From positions 15,066,001 to 15,130,000 of the forward strand of contig NC_088681.1 in assembly GCF_950023065.1 (NCBI RefSeq): a stretch of 64,000 nt of DNA, given 5' to 3'. Position numbers and translations under genes: made by a program. Source of the DNA: Planococcus citri. Its lineage: Eukaryota > Arthropoda > Insecta > Hemiptera > Pseudococcidae. Under the pieces are notes generated by a model. The model ran no database searches. It was not told the DNA's origin and was given only the letters and a program-made list of their open reading frames with translations. Positions 11,874 through 23,054 of the stretch are shown here, one piece after another (the stretch's first letter is position 1; every line of letters starts with the position of its first letter).

Positions 11874-12124
11874 GGTACGCTCTGCGTTAAGTGATTATGG
11901 CCTGTCTTGTCTGGTCCAGACCAGAATCAGGGCAATGAAGCAGTAGCATACAGCAGAATCGCCTTTCGCCATCACGAGACTACGATGGCACTCGCCATTC
12001 CTAGAAAAGTAGGTTGTTTAATTGAGAATTCATTCTCGAATGTGTAGTTTTAAGTCTGTCTGTTCTTTCATTTTCTTAGCTTGTAAGAGTATAGATGTTT
12101 TTATACTTCTTATAATAAAATAAT

Positions 12125-12197
12125 TGTGTTAAATGACCACTTTATTTTCTATCCCTGCAGATAATTCTTTATATTGCACGATACGTCTCATGCAACA
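12125..12197 (+). repeat. right 73-bp terminal repeat
   Basis: Runs from TGTGTTAAATGACC to GTCTCATGCAACA. AATAAA-like sequence lies just upstream at about 12113. Confidence 0.75.
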
Positions 12198-12214
12198 CCA
12201 AGATCACTTGTGAT

Positions 12215-12375
12215 CTGTCAAAATGACTAATAATTGACCAAAAATGACTAGTAATCCACCAATGTTACTATACCCATATGTATAGTACTTTACCAAAAAT
12301 TACTAAAAATTTGCCAAAGATTAGGTACCTACTACAAAATTTTCAATAATTTATCAAAAAATTCCCAATGACATA
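12215..12375 (-). repeat. inverted-orientation array of the GGTAAATTACT phrase
   Basis: AAATGACTAGTAATCCACCAA and TTTACCAAAAATTACTAAAAA are reverse complements of the phrase at 10785-11290. The two arrays thus bracket the tandem repeat and the LTR-type element in opposite orientation. Confidence 0.6.
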
Positions 12376-13200
12376 ACAAAAATAAAATGAATAGGTACCT
12401 GTTCATCACTCATCACAGAAATTGACCTATTTTTTCCAAGTTTTCAAAAGTCTGACGAAATAGATTTTCTTTTTTTTGGGGAGGGGGAGGAAGGGGGGAT
12501 CAAACGTGAAGTTTGAAAAAAAAGTCGGTTTAAGGTGTGAGGTGTGGTCATTGAGTATGAGTACGAATCCGATTCTGGGTTCTGTATGAATTTTGGGATC
12601 GTGTACTCCAGGATTCTGTAACTGATTATGAAACCCTTTATTATGAAGGTGAAGGTCTATTTTTGTTCCTTCTTCCTTGGATTCATTTTGTATGAATTTG
12701 GAAGCTGCGAGCACCAGGATTCATGAATCTTTTTTTGGATAATCTTATACTCGTGTTTTAATCGAGATTTGTCAATTCTGGAGCACTCCTTCAGTTTCTA
12801 AATTTTGAGTACATTCTGGTATCAAATTCTGAAATTAATTTCTTCTTGAAATTTTTCGCTTTATTATTCAATTTTTGAGTTCAATATGAATTCTGAAATC
12901 ACATTCTAGAAGTTTCATTTTTTTTTACGATGAAAAAAAGATTTGGCAATTTGTACTTAGGTTAAAATTTGAGAAAAATTCTGGGATATTCGACTATGTT
13001 ACACCTGAACTTGGTCCATTCTTGTTTAAAATTTGAGATGTCACAGAAAAATGCTTCGATTGAATCATGAAAAAACGTGAGTGAATTATTGCCAGAGATT
13101 TATCTTCGAATCAGATGCAAATGCAGTAAGCTTAAAAGTTTTTTAATGCAGTTTTTTCACATCATCTAAATCAAACCATCAAAAATCTTTAGCCAAATCT
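12376..13200. other. AT-rich DNA, no gene
   Basis: Degenerate sequence with GAATTCTGAAATC-type phrases and a G-rich tract near 12477-12500. No supportable feature. Confidence 0.45.
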
Positions 13201-15250
13201 TCAACCTGCTAAATACCTATTATGCTATATGGTGTGAATAACTAATTTTTTCGTATCATTATTGGCCTATACACTCTCTTAGCTCAGCTACACATGCAAG
13301 TGCATCCATTCGAAATCTCGATTAAATTGGCCATATCGAGTTCTGCTCTATACTTAATTTACGATGTATTTTACTTCGGTACCTACAACAACTGGAAGTT
13401 CGATCTTTCGGAAAATTCACGCAGTGCTAATGCAGGCAGGCACCAACGATTTCGCGCGAAGAAAAAAAATATAACAAGAGAACTGGCACGCGACTGGTTG
13501 TCAAGCCGCTCTCTCTACAGCATTTAGCATGGAAAACAGCATCGATAATATTGTGCGGAGTTATCTCGCTGATGTCTATTTAGTCTTCTGTGTGACTGAT
13601 TATGCAGCAGCTAATTTCACGCGTGGGTTTTCAAATGCTATGCTTCTCCTAAGTCGAAGATACTCATCGCGATGTTTTACATGTACCATATTTATAAAAA
13701 TAGGTACCCAATACCTATACTATAATGTACAATTGTACATGTTTTCAGGTACTGGTACAAGTACAAGTACATGCTTCGTAAACATATTTTCATGTGTTAT
13801 TATTAGAGAAAAATTCGACTAATTACGATGAGAAAATCATATTGTGCGTATTTTTTACACGAATGCATATCCAGAAGAGAGTTTGTGTTCGCGGATACCT
13901 ACTCAAGGAGCTATAGGCTGTGGATAATTACTCCATGCTCGTGCAAAGACCTATACGAGTACGCAGCACATGGGCGATTATTCGCGGACAAACGTTGTTC
14001 ATCGTTGTCGTCGCCTTGGTCAGTTATTATTTCTTTAGATGAGCTGCGAGGTGAAAGTTCCATATGACTGAGAGGTCCAAGTGAACCACGATGCTCCATA
14101 TTTAAAGAAGAGAATTCATATATGTGAGGAGACAGAGACAATACATGGCAGGCACAAGCACAGGCTCAGGTACCACAGTCATGTGGTGTTTACATTCGTA
14201 TCCAATGTAGGTAGTTGTGGATACGAGTACGTGTAATATTATGCATAATATAGACGAGCATGTACTTAAGATTTGTTTTAGAGAACTTCTCGTCGTCCAT
14301 CCGGTAACTTTGAGAAAAAATTTCGCCAATTATTAGAGTTCTACATATACGTTGTACGTATAAATAGACGTATGTACATCAAAAGAAGTCCAGTGATGTA
14401 GAGAAATTATTATACTAACGTATCTTTCTCATTCTTGTATATGTTTCAGGACACGAAATTGTGCTAATGAGGTGCTCGCGTATGTTTTCAATCCAGTTGC
14501 TCGAGAGACGATTTGTGGACAAATGGTGAGAAACTACGTATTATTATTTACCTAGGTGGATATGATACGAGTATGTTATAATAATGAGTATAAATACAAG
14601 TAGATAAAAAATGGGAGAGCCTATATATATACAGTATTATGCTTTCAAATATAATGATATCTCTATAAGATCTTGATGATGGTCACATTCTCCGCAGAAA
14701 AAGTAAGGCAATAATAGTGTCCTCGGAATTTGAAGAAAAAAAAATCCACATCTACGAGCAGATACTAAATCTTCGATCGTGAAATTTCCATCACGCTTCG
14801 AGACGCGATTTAGATAACAGAAATAAAGGCGATCGATCGAAACGCGGGCACGCGCGACAATTACATAACGTAGGAGGGGACCGAAGAGGGGGCAAGGTGC
14901 CGCAGGTGCGAAACCGCAATGACAAACGGACAGTCACAAGGACATGGATTTTATTCCAAGTCAAATTATCTATGTCTGTATTATTATTATACCTACATAA
15001 ACGTGTACAATAAAAAAGATCGAGTCGAGTTTGACAGTGGAAAACAAAAAAGGACACGAGGAGCTGAGAAAAAAAATCGTAAAAAATACGAATACTACGA
15101 CGACATCGTGAGACAGGCTGCGGATTTGATGGTTTGACGGATGCTGAGACAATAAGGTACAGTGTGTTTGGTAAATCTTAATCCTCGCGTCGTGGTTTTC
15201 GCGTTTTTTACTGGATGAAGATAAGATAAGATAACGAGGTAATTATTTCA
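13200..15250. other. complex CpG-containing block, no gene recognised
   Basis: Normal-complexity sequence with several TACGAGTA words (about 13953, 14222, 14564). Frames of up to 97 codons have no recognisable domain and no convincing splice structure. Candidate regulatory or intronic DNA only. Confidence 0.45.
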
Positions 15251-17480
15251 GACGTGATAGATTGGGATTTGTCGAAGTATAGATTTTTTCGAAATCGTAT
15301 GCAGAAGAGTATTGGTGAAAATTTGAGATTTCTGTGGCCAGGATTTAACCTCCTCTCGTATTCATCACAGAAACTTTAATCTGAATTTCAAAATTTTTGC
15401 ATTATTGAAAATCAGTAATGATATATATATTTTTTTACTTTAAAAATTATTTGTTTTCGATTCGTCTTCATTCTGACTTTTTTTTAGGCTGCTTTGAAAG
15501 CAATTATTTTTAAACAATTTTTCCCTCAAATTCCAGAAATCACGAAGATGATTTTTTTTGGAAAATTTCGAGAGGTTTGATTCTAGTTCAGTTGTTTTTA
15601 CCCTCTTCCCCCCTCTTCTTCTTTTCCAAATTCTCCCATTTTTTTCACGAAAATGAAATGAAATTTTGTTTTGGTCACACATCTGAATGAGACGGATGTA
15701 GGAGGGAATTGGATGGATGAAAGGGGGGGAGTTCATTGAACTTTTGAATTTTTTTCAAAGTTCGTTGAAAAATTGCAAAATTTTGAAAGATTTGTCAAAT
15801 TTAAAAAAAAAAAATGAATTAAATCGATTCAACTACGAGACCATCATGTTTGATAATTTGAAAAAAATTCAGAATTTCGTAAAATTCTAGCCCAAAAGCT
15901 CGAAAAACCCTGGTCAAAATTTTGTACAGGATGTCTCATGTCCTGAATTTGAAAAAATTCAACTAAAAATTGAAAAAATGCTCGAAAAATGGTAAATTTT
16001 TCATTGAAAATTCGTTAAAAAATTAATTTTTTCCAATTCATTATGCAAAGTGAGAAAAATGGAGTTTTGAGCTGGAAATTCTCGTTTTTTGATTTAATTT
16101 ATTCACTTTCATTATTTAATTTCTTGTTCAGAATATTGCATTTGACTAGATTTTAGCGACATTGAAAACGTTGCCACATTTTGAGATCAGTGAGTGGTGC
16201 TGTGGGAGGGGGGGAATAATCAGTGAAACATTATGTTCGAAGTCGTATCAAAATTTTGAAAAGCCCTCCAGAGGTGTTAATTTTCATGTTGGGAGGGGGG
16301 GGGGTGATTTCGATAAAAATTCTGTCTAGAAAAACACCTGAGTTTTCGTGAAAAAAATTTGAGGAGTAAAATTCAAGCTGCCCAAACAGTCTCGTTAACT
16401 TATCGTCCTAATTCAATTTTTATCCTGTTTTTTTCTCATGTCCTATAACTCTTGGTTTTTTTGCCAGTGGTGCCAAAAAATCTTACTTTTTAATACCATT
16501 TTCTAATCAAATTTTTAAATTTTCCGTTCATTTTCTCCTTCATAAAAATTGAAAAATGTTGTCCTAGAAATTTAGTGGTTTGACGCCCTTTTTCATTAAA
16601 AATTTCCAAAAGTGAAAATTTTGAGTCGCCTTTTCATGTTGTCTTGTTTGTTTGACACTTTGTTTTGTTTTGTTTTTTTTTTAATAGGTAATGAACTTTT
16701 TATTTAGGTATTTTTGTCGATTTGATCTAGGGTGAGATAGAATCGAAAGAAAAAAATTTTTAAATCCTGACAGCCCCCTCCTTTTTACCCCTAAAAATTT
16801 CAAAATTGTTAGTAACTTGAAAAAATGCCTTAATTTTTGTTTGAAATTTTTCATGTAAGTACATATTTGTTCCTTTTTTTAGAGTTTTTCATGTTTTTCA
16901 ATTTTTTTATGGATCTATATAATAAATTTGATTGGCAAAATTTTTGACCTTCCCCTCATCCAAAAAATTTTAAAAACCAAATTTTTCCATTCATAACTTT
17001 TTTCACAATTATAAAAAAAAATGTTGCCTGATAGTTATAAAAAACTTGAATTTTTTAAAAAATCTGAAGATTTCATAATGTTGAATATTGACAAAAATTG
17101 AAAAAAAAACTTCCCCCTCCCTCTCCAATTGAATATTTGAAGTGTCCTATCTCAGATTTTTCGTGCTATGCCTTAAATTTTTTTGAATTTTTCCCTCCAT
17201 TTAAAAGAAAACTTTCCTCAGTTTTGGAAACCAGAATGATCTGCTCCAAAATATCTCTTCAATTTTTAATCATGCAAAAAATAATTCAAACTTCCTTGAG
17301 CTGTAACTTTTTTTCCAAAAATTCTTTGTCAAGCTATGAAGAACATTCTGTGTATAGAACCAAAAATTTCCCCAGCTTATTTGGGGGAACCTTCAACAAA
17401 AAAAATGCAATAATTCTTCACTAAGTACCTCTTCATGTTATGGTAAAAATTGAAAGACATTAATCAGAACTTGTCAGACA
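15250..17480. other. degenerate AT-rich DNA with G runs
   Basis: AAAATTTTGAAA-type low-complexity sequence. A GGGAGGGGGGGGGG tract lies near 16291-16304. The 108-codon frame at 17098-17424 is Lys/Phe/Ser-rich and is a composition artefact. No gene. Confidence 0.5.
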
Positions 17481-18565
17481 TACTGTATTACCTATACTAA
17501 GTTAAGGTACCTAGACCTACACGTGACGGAACGTTCATCGGGGGAAGAGGGTTGGGGGGGGGTTGATGCATAGAATAATTGTCATTTTTCTCTATTTTTT
17601 TTTTTTTTTAAATGTTTTTCTTCCTGACCATCAACCATCATAATGTGTAACACGTAGGTTAATAGTCTAATCAATATGACACGATTATGACGACTTTGAA
17701 GACTGTGAGGCGTATGACTGCTTCGACCAAGACGACGACGACAACAGCGACAACGACGACTAATAATATCAACCATATAAAAAGGTAGCCGAGTCTAATT
17801 CTTTTGTGTGCGCGCTTCTGACACCGAAGGTCGTTGCATAACACCCACAATAGTCTTATTCTTCTAACACATCGAAAAGGCAATTTAAAACCTATACCGC
17901 AAGTAATAACTGTGACGGCGGGACGCCAAACCGAATCGTATATTAACTATTTTTTTTTTTTTTACCTCTTCATAATATAACTGGTTTACCATCTTTGTCG
18001 CGCACATATCGCGCAATAGTCTTATACCTGGATGATATTAGCGAGAGAAACAGAGACACGAGAAAAAAGCACACGATGGTCGTCTCTCATCTCATATTTG
18101 ATTGCTGTGTGTACGAGAGTATCGGCATAGTGAGGTTTTTTTTTCTCCTCTCGTGCCTTGTGCAGTGATGTGATTATTTTTGTCGTCTGTCTCTGTCACC
18201 AAAATTACCCATCTCGAATGCCTCCTCCTCCCTCCTCTCTCTTTCGTCTAAGATTGCGGTAATCCGCTGAGCTCTGCGTTGAAGATTATCTAGATAATGC
18301 GATTTTTTTCCTTCTCTCTCACTGGTATAGTGTTGTTAGATTTGTGGAATTTTTCGATGATGCTGCATGGCCAGAGCATGTCGCGAATAATTTTCCCTTA
18401 AATGATATGGTCTACGAATCGTGACGTGTAAAAAATTCTTTTCGTAAACGAAAATGAAAAAAAAAACGTGCTGAATATGCGACAGCAGCAGTAGCTAGAT
18501 TCGTAATCTGTGCGGTATTTCTGTGTGTCTTGTTTCGCATGTACCTCGTCGTAGTCTATACCCAT

Positions 18566-18601
<36 letters not shown>

Positions 18602-18900
18602 TAGTGATTTGATAGTATATTATGAATATCGAAATAGTCGGAAGCTTACCGTGCAAATTGTCGGTCCGAACGATAGCGGAAGATCTGACGAAATTCTGCA
18701 ATTGCTGCTGTTCTTGACGTTATTGCTGACTGTGGAATTGGTAACATTGCTGTTGGAGGAACAAGTCGTTGACAGCAGATTATTCGCTTCCGGTTTGAGA
18801 AACCACGATGCCACTGAGGCCCACTGAAACATGAGACGAAACAAATGCTAAATTTAGTCAAAAAGGTCGAGTGTAAGAAAAGTTTGCTAAGCATGTATTG
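17480..18900. other. complex block with GT microsatellite, no gene recognised
   Basis: Normal-complexity sequence with CGACGACGACGACAAC words near 17730-17760 and the GT repeat at 18571-18601. Open frames are under 90 codons and unrecognised. Confidence 0.45.
18571..18601. repeat. (GT)n microsatellite
   Basis: An uninterrupted GT dinucleotide run of about 15 repeats. Confidence 0.95.
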
Positions 18901-19975
18901 TAAAGAAAATTAAGGCGAGTTTAGATGGTGATGTGAGGGCCTGAGGGGGAGGAGAGATTATTCTATGCAAGGTATTCCAACTGGTAGAAAAATTATGTTG
19001 GTTTTTTGGAGGAAGGAAAGAGTTGATTTGCACGATCGATTCCTCAAAAATGCAAGTAACTCGTCTACTTGTTGAATTTTAGTATTTTGCATGAATTTTC
19101 AGGAGAGGGGGGGGGGAGGTGAAAGTGGAGTTGAATTTTCAAAATCGTCACTGAAATTTTGAATTTTTCTGATTTTTTGAAAATTTTTACGAAAGTGAAA
19201 AAGTGAATTGATGCCTCGAAAATTCAAGTTATTCATCTATTTGGTAACTAAAGTCAATTTTTTTTAATTTTAAGAAATTAAATTTTTCCAAATCTTGACC
19301 ACAAATCCCTGCCTTAGGCTACTGCCAAAAATGGCAGAAAAGTCTCAGCTATCATCAAAATTGAAAAAAGTGTTGTTTCTTGCTAAAAATTACTAGAAAA
19401 AATGTCGTTTCTTTGCAAAAATTTCAAATGGGTTACTTTTTTTCCAGAAATTGTCCAAAAGCCTCGCTTTGTTGCCAAAAATTGTCAAAACGTCTTGATT
19501 TTCCGCCAAAAATTGGCAAAAATTTTCGTTTTTTACAAAATTGCTCAAAATTCTGTTTTTTTACCAAATAAAAATTCTCAATTTTCACGAAATTTTTTTA
19601 TAAAGTTACACGTCTTCTTTTTCAAAAATTACTGGAAATTGACTCTTTTTTCGCAAAAAAATTACAAAAAATCACAAATTATTTCAAAAAAAATTGCTGA
19701 AAATTATCTCTTCTTTCGCAAAAAAATTACAAAAAATCTCAAATTATTTCAAAAAAAAAAATTACTGAAAATTATCTCTTTTTTCGCAAAAAAAATTCCA
19801 AAAAATCCCAAATTATTTCAAAAAATTGCAAGTATTGCTTTTTTTTCAAAAACTGCCAAAAAAAGCTCAGCTTCTTTTTTAAAATTGTTAAAACCTTCTT
19901 TTTTACCTGGAATTGTCAAAAATCACAAAAGGTCTTGTTTTATTGCCAGAAAATCTCAAAAATAGTCTCACGTCT
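18900..19975. repeat. degenerate GCCAAAAATTGTCAAAA array
   Basis: From about 19320 the phrase GCCAAAAATTGTCAAAA recurs every 25-35 bp with drift. Between about 19632 and 19832 three 65-68 bp tandem units are clearer, each starting CTGRAAATT and containing TTTCGCAAAAAAATT and CAAATTATTTCAAAA. The 187-codon frame over this stretch is a Lys/Phe/Ser-rich by-product of the array and not a gene. Confidence 0.65.
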
Positions 19976-20110
19976 CATTTTTGTGGCAAAAAATTGGATG
20001 AAGTATCATTTTTGTGGCAAAAATTTGGATAAAGTATCATTTTTGTGGCAAAAATTTGGATAAAGTATCATTTTTGTGGCAAAAATTTGGATAAAGTATC
20101 ATTTCTTGGG
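19975..20110 (+). repeat. 31-bp minisatellite, about 4.4 copies
   Basis: GTGGC recurs at 19983, 20014, 20045 and 20076, exactly 31 bp apart. The unit reads approximately TATCATTTTTGTGGCAAAAA followed by TTTGGATAAAG. The last three full units are essentially identical and the first is slightly diverged. Confidence 0.95.
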
Positions 20111-20274
20111 CAGTAAAATTGACAATTATTTTTTCAATGGCATTTTTTCAAGTTTTTGAGATTTTTTTCTTGCATTAAAATTTTTTGCTCATGGCCAATT
20201 TTTTTGATTGCTTTTTAAAACTTTTTTGAGCTCTTTTTTTTTTTGAAAAAAAAAATAGTACGAAATTACGAACC

Positions 20275-20560
20275 CTACTTTCCAAATTCAATGAGTAAAA
20301 TTTTGTGAAAATTTCAATTTTCTAAAATTTTCTAAAAGCTTTAAAACTGCTCAAAACGGTTTAAAACTGTTTCTAATAGATTTGGGAATACAAAAATAGG
20401 GTATTCGCCAAATTTCAGCTTTCTAGGTCAGTTTCGTTTAACTTTGATTCTTCACATTTTTGGTCCAGATTTTCAACTATTTTTAAAAAATTCATTAAAA
20501 TCCAAAAACGTTCTTTAGCACTTGAAATCCGGTTCAATTTTTTTTCAGTATTATATGGTG
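20275..20560 (+). repeat. dispersed repeat family, copy 1
   Basis: Carries the family landmarks in order: AAAACTGCTCAAAACGGTTT, AATAGATTTGGGAATAC, AAAAATAGGGTATTCGCCAA, CAGCTTTCTAGGTCA, then GCACTTGAAAT near the end. It is the reverse complement of about 24180-24380. Confidence 0.75.
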
Positions 20561-21100
20561 AAGCAAAAAAAAACCTTGATTTTGACGAAAATTGGTGAGG
20601 AAATTTACTTTGAGTGAAAAACTACTTCGAAAAAATATCGAGCTTTCCATTCGCACGTAAAGCTGAGCTATCCAGGGGTCCCTAAAGTAATACCATTTTT
20701 GAAGAAAAAAACTGCTTCAGAGTTAAAAAGGCATTGAATTTCAAACTCAACGAGTGAAGGGATAGATTCAGAAATGCAAATGGGAATTTCAGTGGAGGAG
20801 GAAAAATCAAAAATGCGATCAAGGCACTGCAAAGGCACCACTACACCTAAAAGTGGCCAAAAATTAATTTTTTGAAAAATTACCTTACATTAGGGGATCT
20901 CTGGCTCAGACTCTGTGCGGATAGGAAGCTCAAAAATTTTTCTGAGTGGTCTCCTTATTGGTGTAAACATTTTCAATTTTTTTTTCTGAATTCAAAATGG
21001 TTTTTCTGCTCACCCCCCTCCCCCCTCTGACGAGCCCACATCTGAGATTTTTTTCTACTTTCGAAAATTCGAAGGAATTTTCCCATTCAGTTCAACACGT
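20560..21100. other. AT-rich DNA, no gene
   Basis: Low-complexity sequence with a CCCCCCTCCCCCCTC tract near 21012-21026. No supportable feature. Confidence 0.45.
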
Positions 21101-22349
21101 AATTTGATCCTCTCCTCCATCTAATTTCACAACCCTTCATCATCTCACAATTTCTCTATATTAATGTTCACCTACATACGTCATTCGCCCACAACCTTCA
21201 TCTCGATAGGAAACCCCTGCGGTACGTCTAAAATCCAAAATAACCAATCAATCGTGGTATTTTATATCGTTCGACTATAACCATATTACACCAGCACACT
21301 GCACTTCTCTCATTCCTCCATTATAGACAATAAATCGAGAGACTGTGTATCTCGCAATCGTACAAATTACACCATCCGTATTACTTGTAGTTGTTGTTGT
21401 TGTTGTTGTTGTTGCGGGTATCCGCAATCCACATATCTACCATCTTTTTCAATAATAACATAAACTCGTCTACGCGTAATAATAATTCTTTATAAAGGTG
21501 TTTTTCGACCCAAACGCAAACCGTATAGTAGGCCTTATCGTGTTAATTCGGCTACTGCTTCTGCTGATGCGGCAACCAAAGTATTAAAAATTCAACGAGA
21601 CGTAATGTGTAAGTTGCGATAAAATAACACATTTTTCAAACACGACGACGACGCTTTGCGATGGCCAAACAATCGATTTTTATCGTCGTAATGAAATTAA
21701 AAACACGACGAATAATAATTCTCTGGCTGGTTCACGATATCGTTGGCATCGGGCAACGAGACCTCTGCAGGCCGGGGGTCGGGTTATTTATATTGTCCGA
21801 CCTCGTTATCTGTTATTGTCACAAAATCCGGAACCATATCGTTTAAAATGTTATCATAACCGTTCAATCAGCAATAAACGGCAAAACTCCGGTCTTTGGA
21901 CGTGCAGGACACGGTGCGAAAGCATCAGCATTGGCAAGCTTTTAGTATAATGAAAGTTTTAGTATACCGTTTGAGATCCACTATACCCTTCCTTCATTGT
22001 GGAGGATTGCAAGAGGGATAAGGTGAGACGTGTGGCGGATTGCTTGTCGTGGTGTATTTTTATAAACGACTGTACGCGACCGACGACTACGACCACCGAT
22101 TTCTTCCTCACTTTCTATGTCTGTCTGTCGACTATGGTGTATTGGTTATGAAATCCCCTTTTTCGTCTTACAAGACGTCGTACTACTATAGTTCAAAGTG
22201 TCATTTTACTATTGCGATAGTAATCTTTGATAATGTACTGCTCTCTCTATACTCACTCTGTTCTATATTTTATTCGTTTAATCCTCGCATCGTATCGTGT
22301 ACGCCATCGAGAAGTGTCTGATCCGTGTACTGTCGTACTGTAATGGTAT
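21100..22349. other. complex block with GTT microsatellite, no gene recognised
   Basis: Normal-complexity sequence. It contains a GTTGTTGTTGTTGTTGTTG run at about 21391-21414. Frames of up to 93 codons are unrecognised. Confidence 0.45.
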
Positions 22350-22564
22350 TTTATCCTACTAGTAAAATAAAGTGATTTTTGACGATTTTTGAGGTTTATT
22401 TCCCGAGCAAAGCGAGGGAAGTAATTAAAAATCGTCGAAAATCACTTTATTTCACTAGTTGAATAACATATTTTATCTAAACGTGGGAAGAAAACGCGCA
22501 TTTGATCACTCGAGCGAACAGCGAGAGTGAATAAAGTAGCGTTTTATTCTACTAGTAGGATAAA
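22350..22564. repeat. nested palindromic (foldback) element
   Basis: The outer ends are perfect 15-bp inverted repeats: TTTATCCTACTAGTA at 22350-22364 and TACTAGTAGGATAAA at 22550-22564. Inside are two hairpins. The first (about 22359-22464) pairs ACTAGTAAAATAAAGTGATT with its complement near 22437-22459 and has the apex CCCGAGCAAAGCGAGGG at about 22402-22418. The second (about 22481-22556) has the apex CACTCGAGCGAACAGCGAGAGTG. No coding capacity. This may be a foldback transposon or a nested pair of them. Confidence 0.8.
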
Positions 22565-22960
22565 TAAATTATTAAATACTCCGAATTCTTCGATCGTGTA
22601 TTTTAATACGAGTATCTAGGCATATGCCACGTAACCGTACTTACATTAATGGGGTCAATTTACATTTTTCAACCCCTTGCGAAGACTCTTCAGATCGCAA
22701 ATTGTAGCCTAAACTACCCTTATGAAGAACTTATGGACTTTCACCAACACTTGTCATGTGCCTACCTGTATATTTATCAGATCCCCCTCCTTCTTTGCCG
22801 ACCTTTTCCCGGTCAAAATCAACTGCAAGGAGGTATCATTTTCTATGATGCATATCGATGCATCCTCTTATCAATTTTTTTAGTCTTACACCTTCCAGAT
22901 TGCTCTGAAACTAATGTTACAATATTTTTCACCCCCTTGACAATCTGATCAAGTCCTTAT
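22565..22960. other. unassigned sequence, no gene recognised
   Basis: Ordinary sequence containing one TACGAGTA word near 22609. A 99-codon frame overlaps it but shows no recognisable domain. It ends at G and C homopolymers. Confidence 0.4.
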
Positions 22961-22972
22961 AGAGATCCACTA

Positions 22973-23054
22973 GGGGGGGGGGGGTCTTTTGAGCCAATTT
23001 GCGATAATTTTCTCATTCTGAAAAAATCCCAAGTCTCAACCACCCCCCCCCCCC
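22973..23054. repeat. paired G12 and C12 homopolymers
   Basis: Twelve G occur at 22973-22984 and twelve C at 23043-23054, about 58 bp apart and complementary. They could pair as a hairpin or be two independent homopolymer runs. Confidence 0.85.

Larger units (their letters stand above)
11766..12197 (+). mobile_element. miniature LTR-type element (TRIM-like)
   Basis: Two 73-bp direct repeats (11766-11838 and 12125-12197) begin TGTGTT and end in TA (left) or CA (right). They differ at only four positions, all transitions. One base after the left repeat lies an 18-nt primer-binding site matching the 3' end of tRNA-Lys. The interior of about 286 bp has no coding capacity. It holds a 6-bp stem, GCCATC at 11968-11973 pairing with GATGGC at 11984-11989, and a TCTGGTCCAGACCAGA foldback near 11909. 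Terminal repeat, PBS and tiny non-coding interior together fit a terminal-repeat retrotransposon in miniature. Against this, no clear polypurine tract precedes the right repeat and I see no matching target duplication. The shared TAAAATAAT before both repeats leaves the exact left boundary uncertain. Confidence 0.75.

Noticed and set aside
11840..11910. A functional minus-strand tRNA-Lys gene
   Set aside because: Only the T arm and acceptor 3' strand with encoded CCA are present; the anticodon arm and 5' half are missing, and it sits at the PBS position next to a terminal repeat.
19402..19965. 187-codon open frame
   Set aside because: Lys/Phe/Ser-rich translation of a degenerate tandem array; open only because the repeat lacks stops in that frame.
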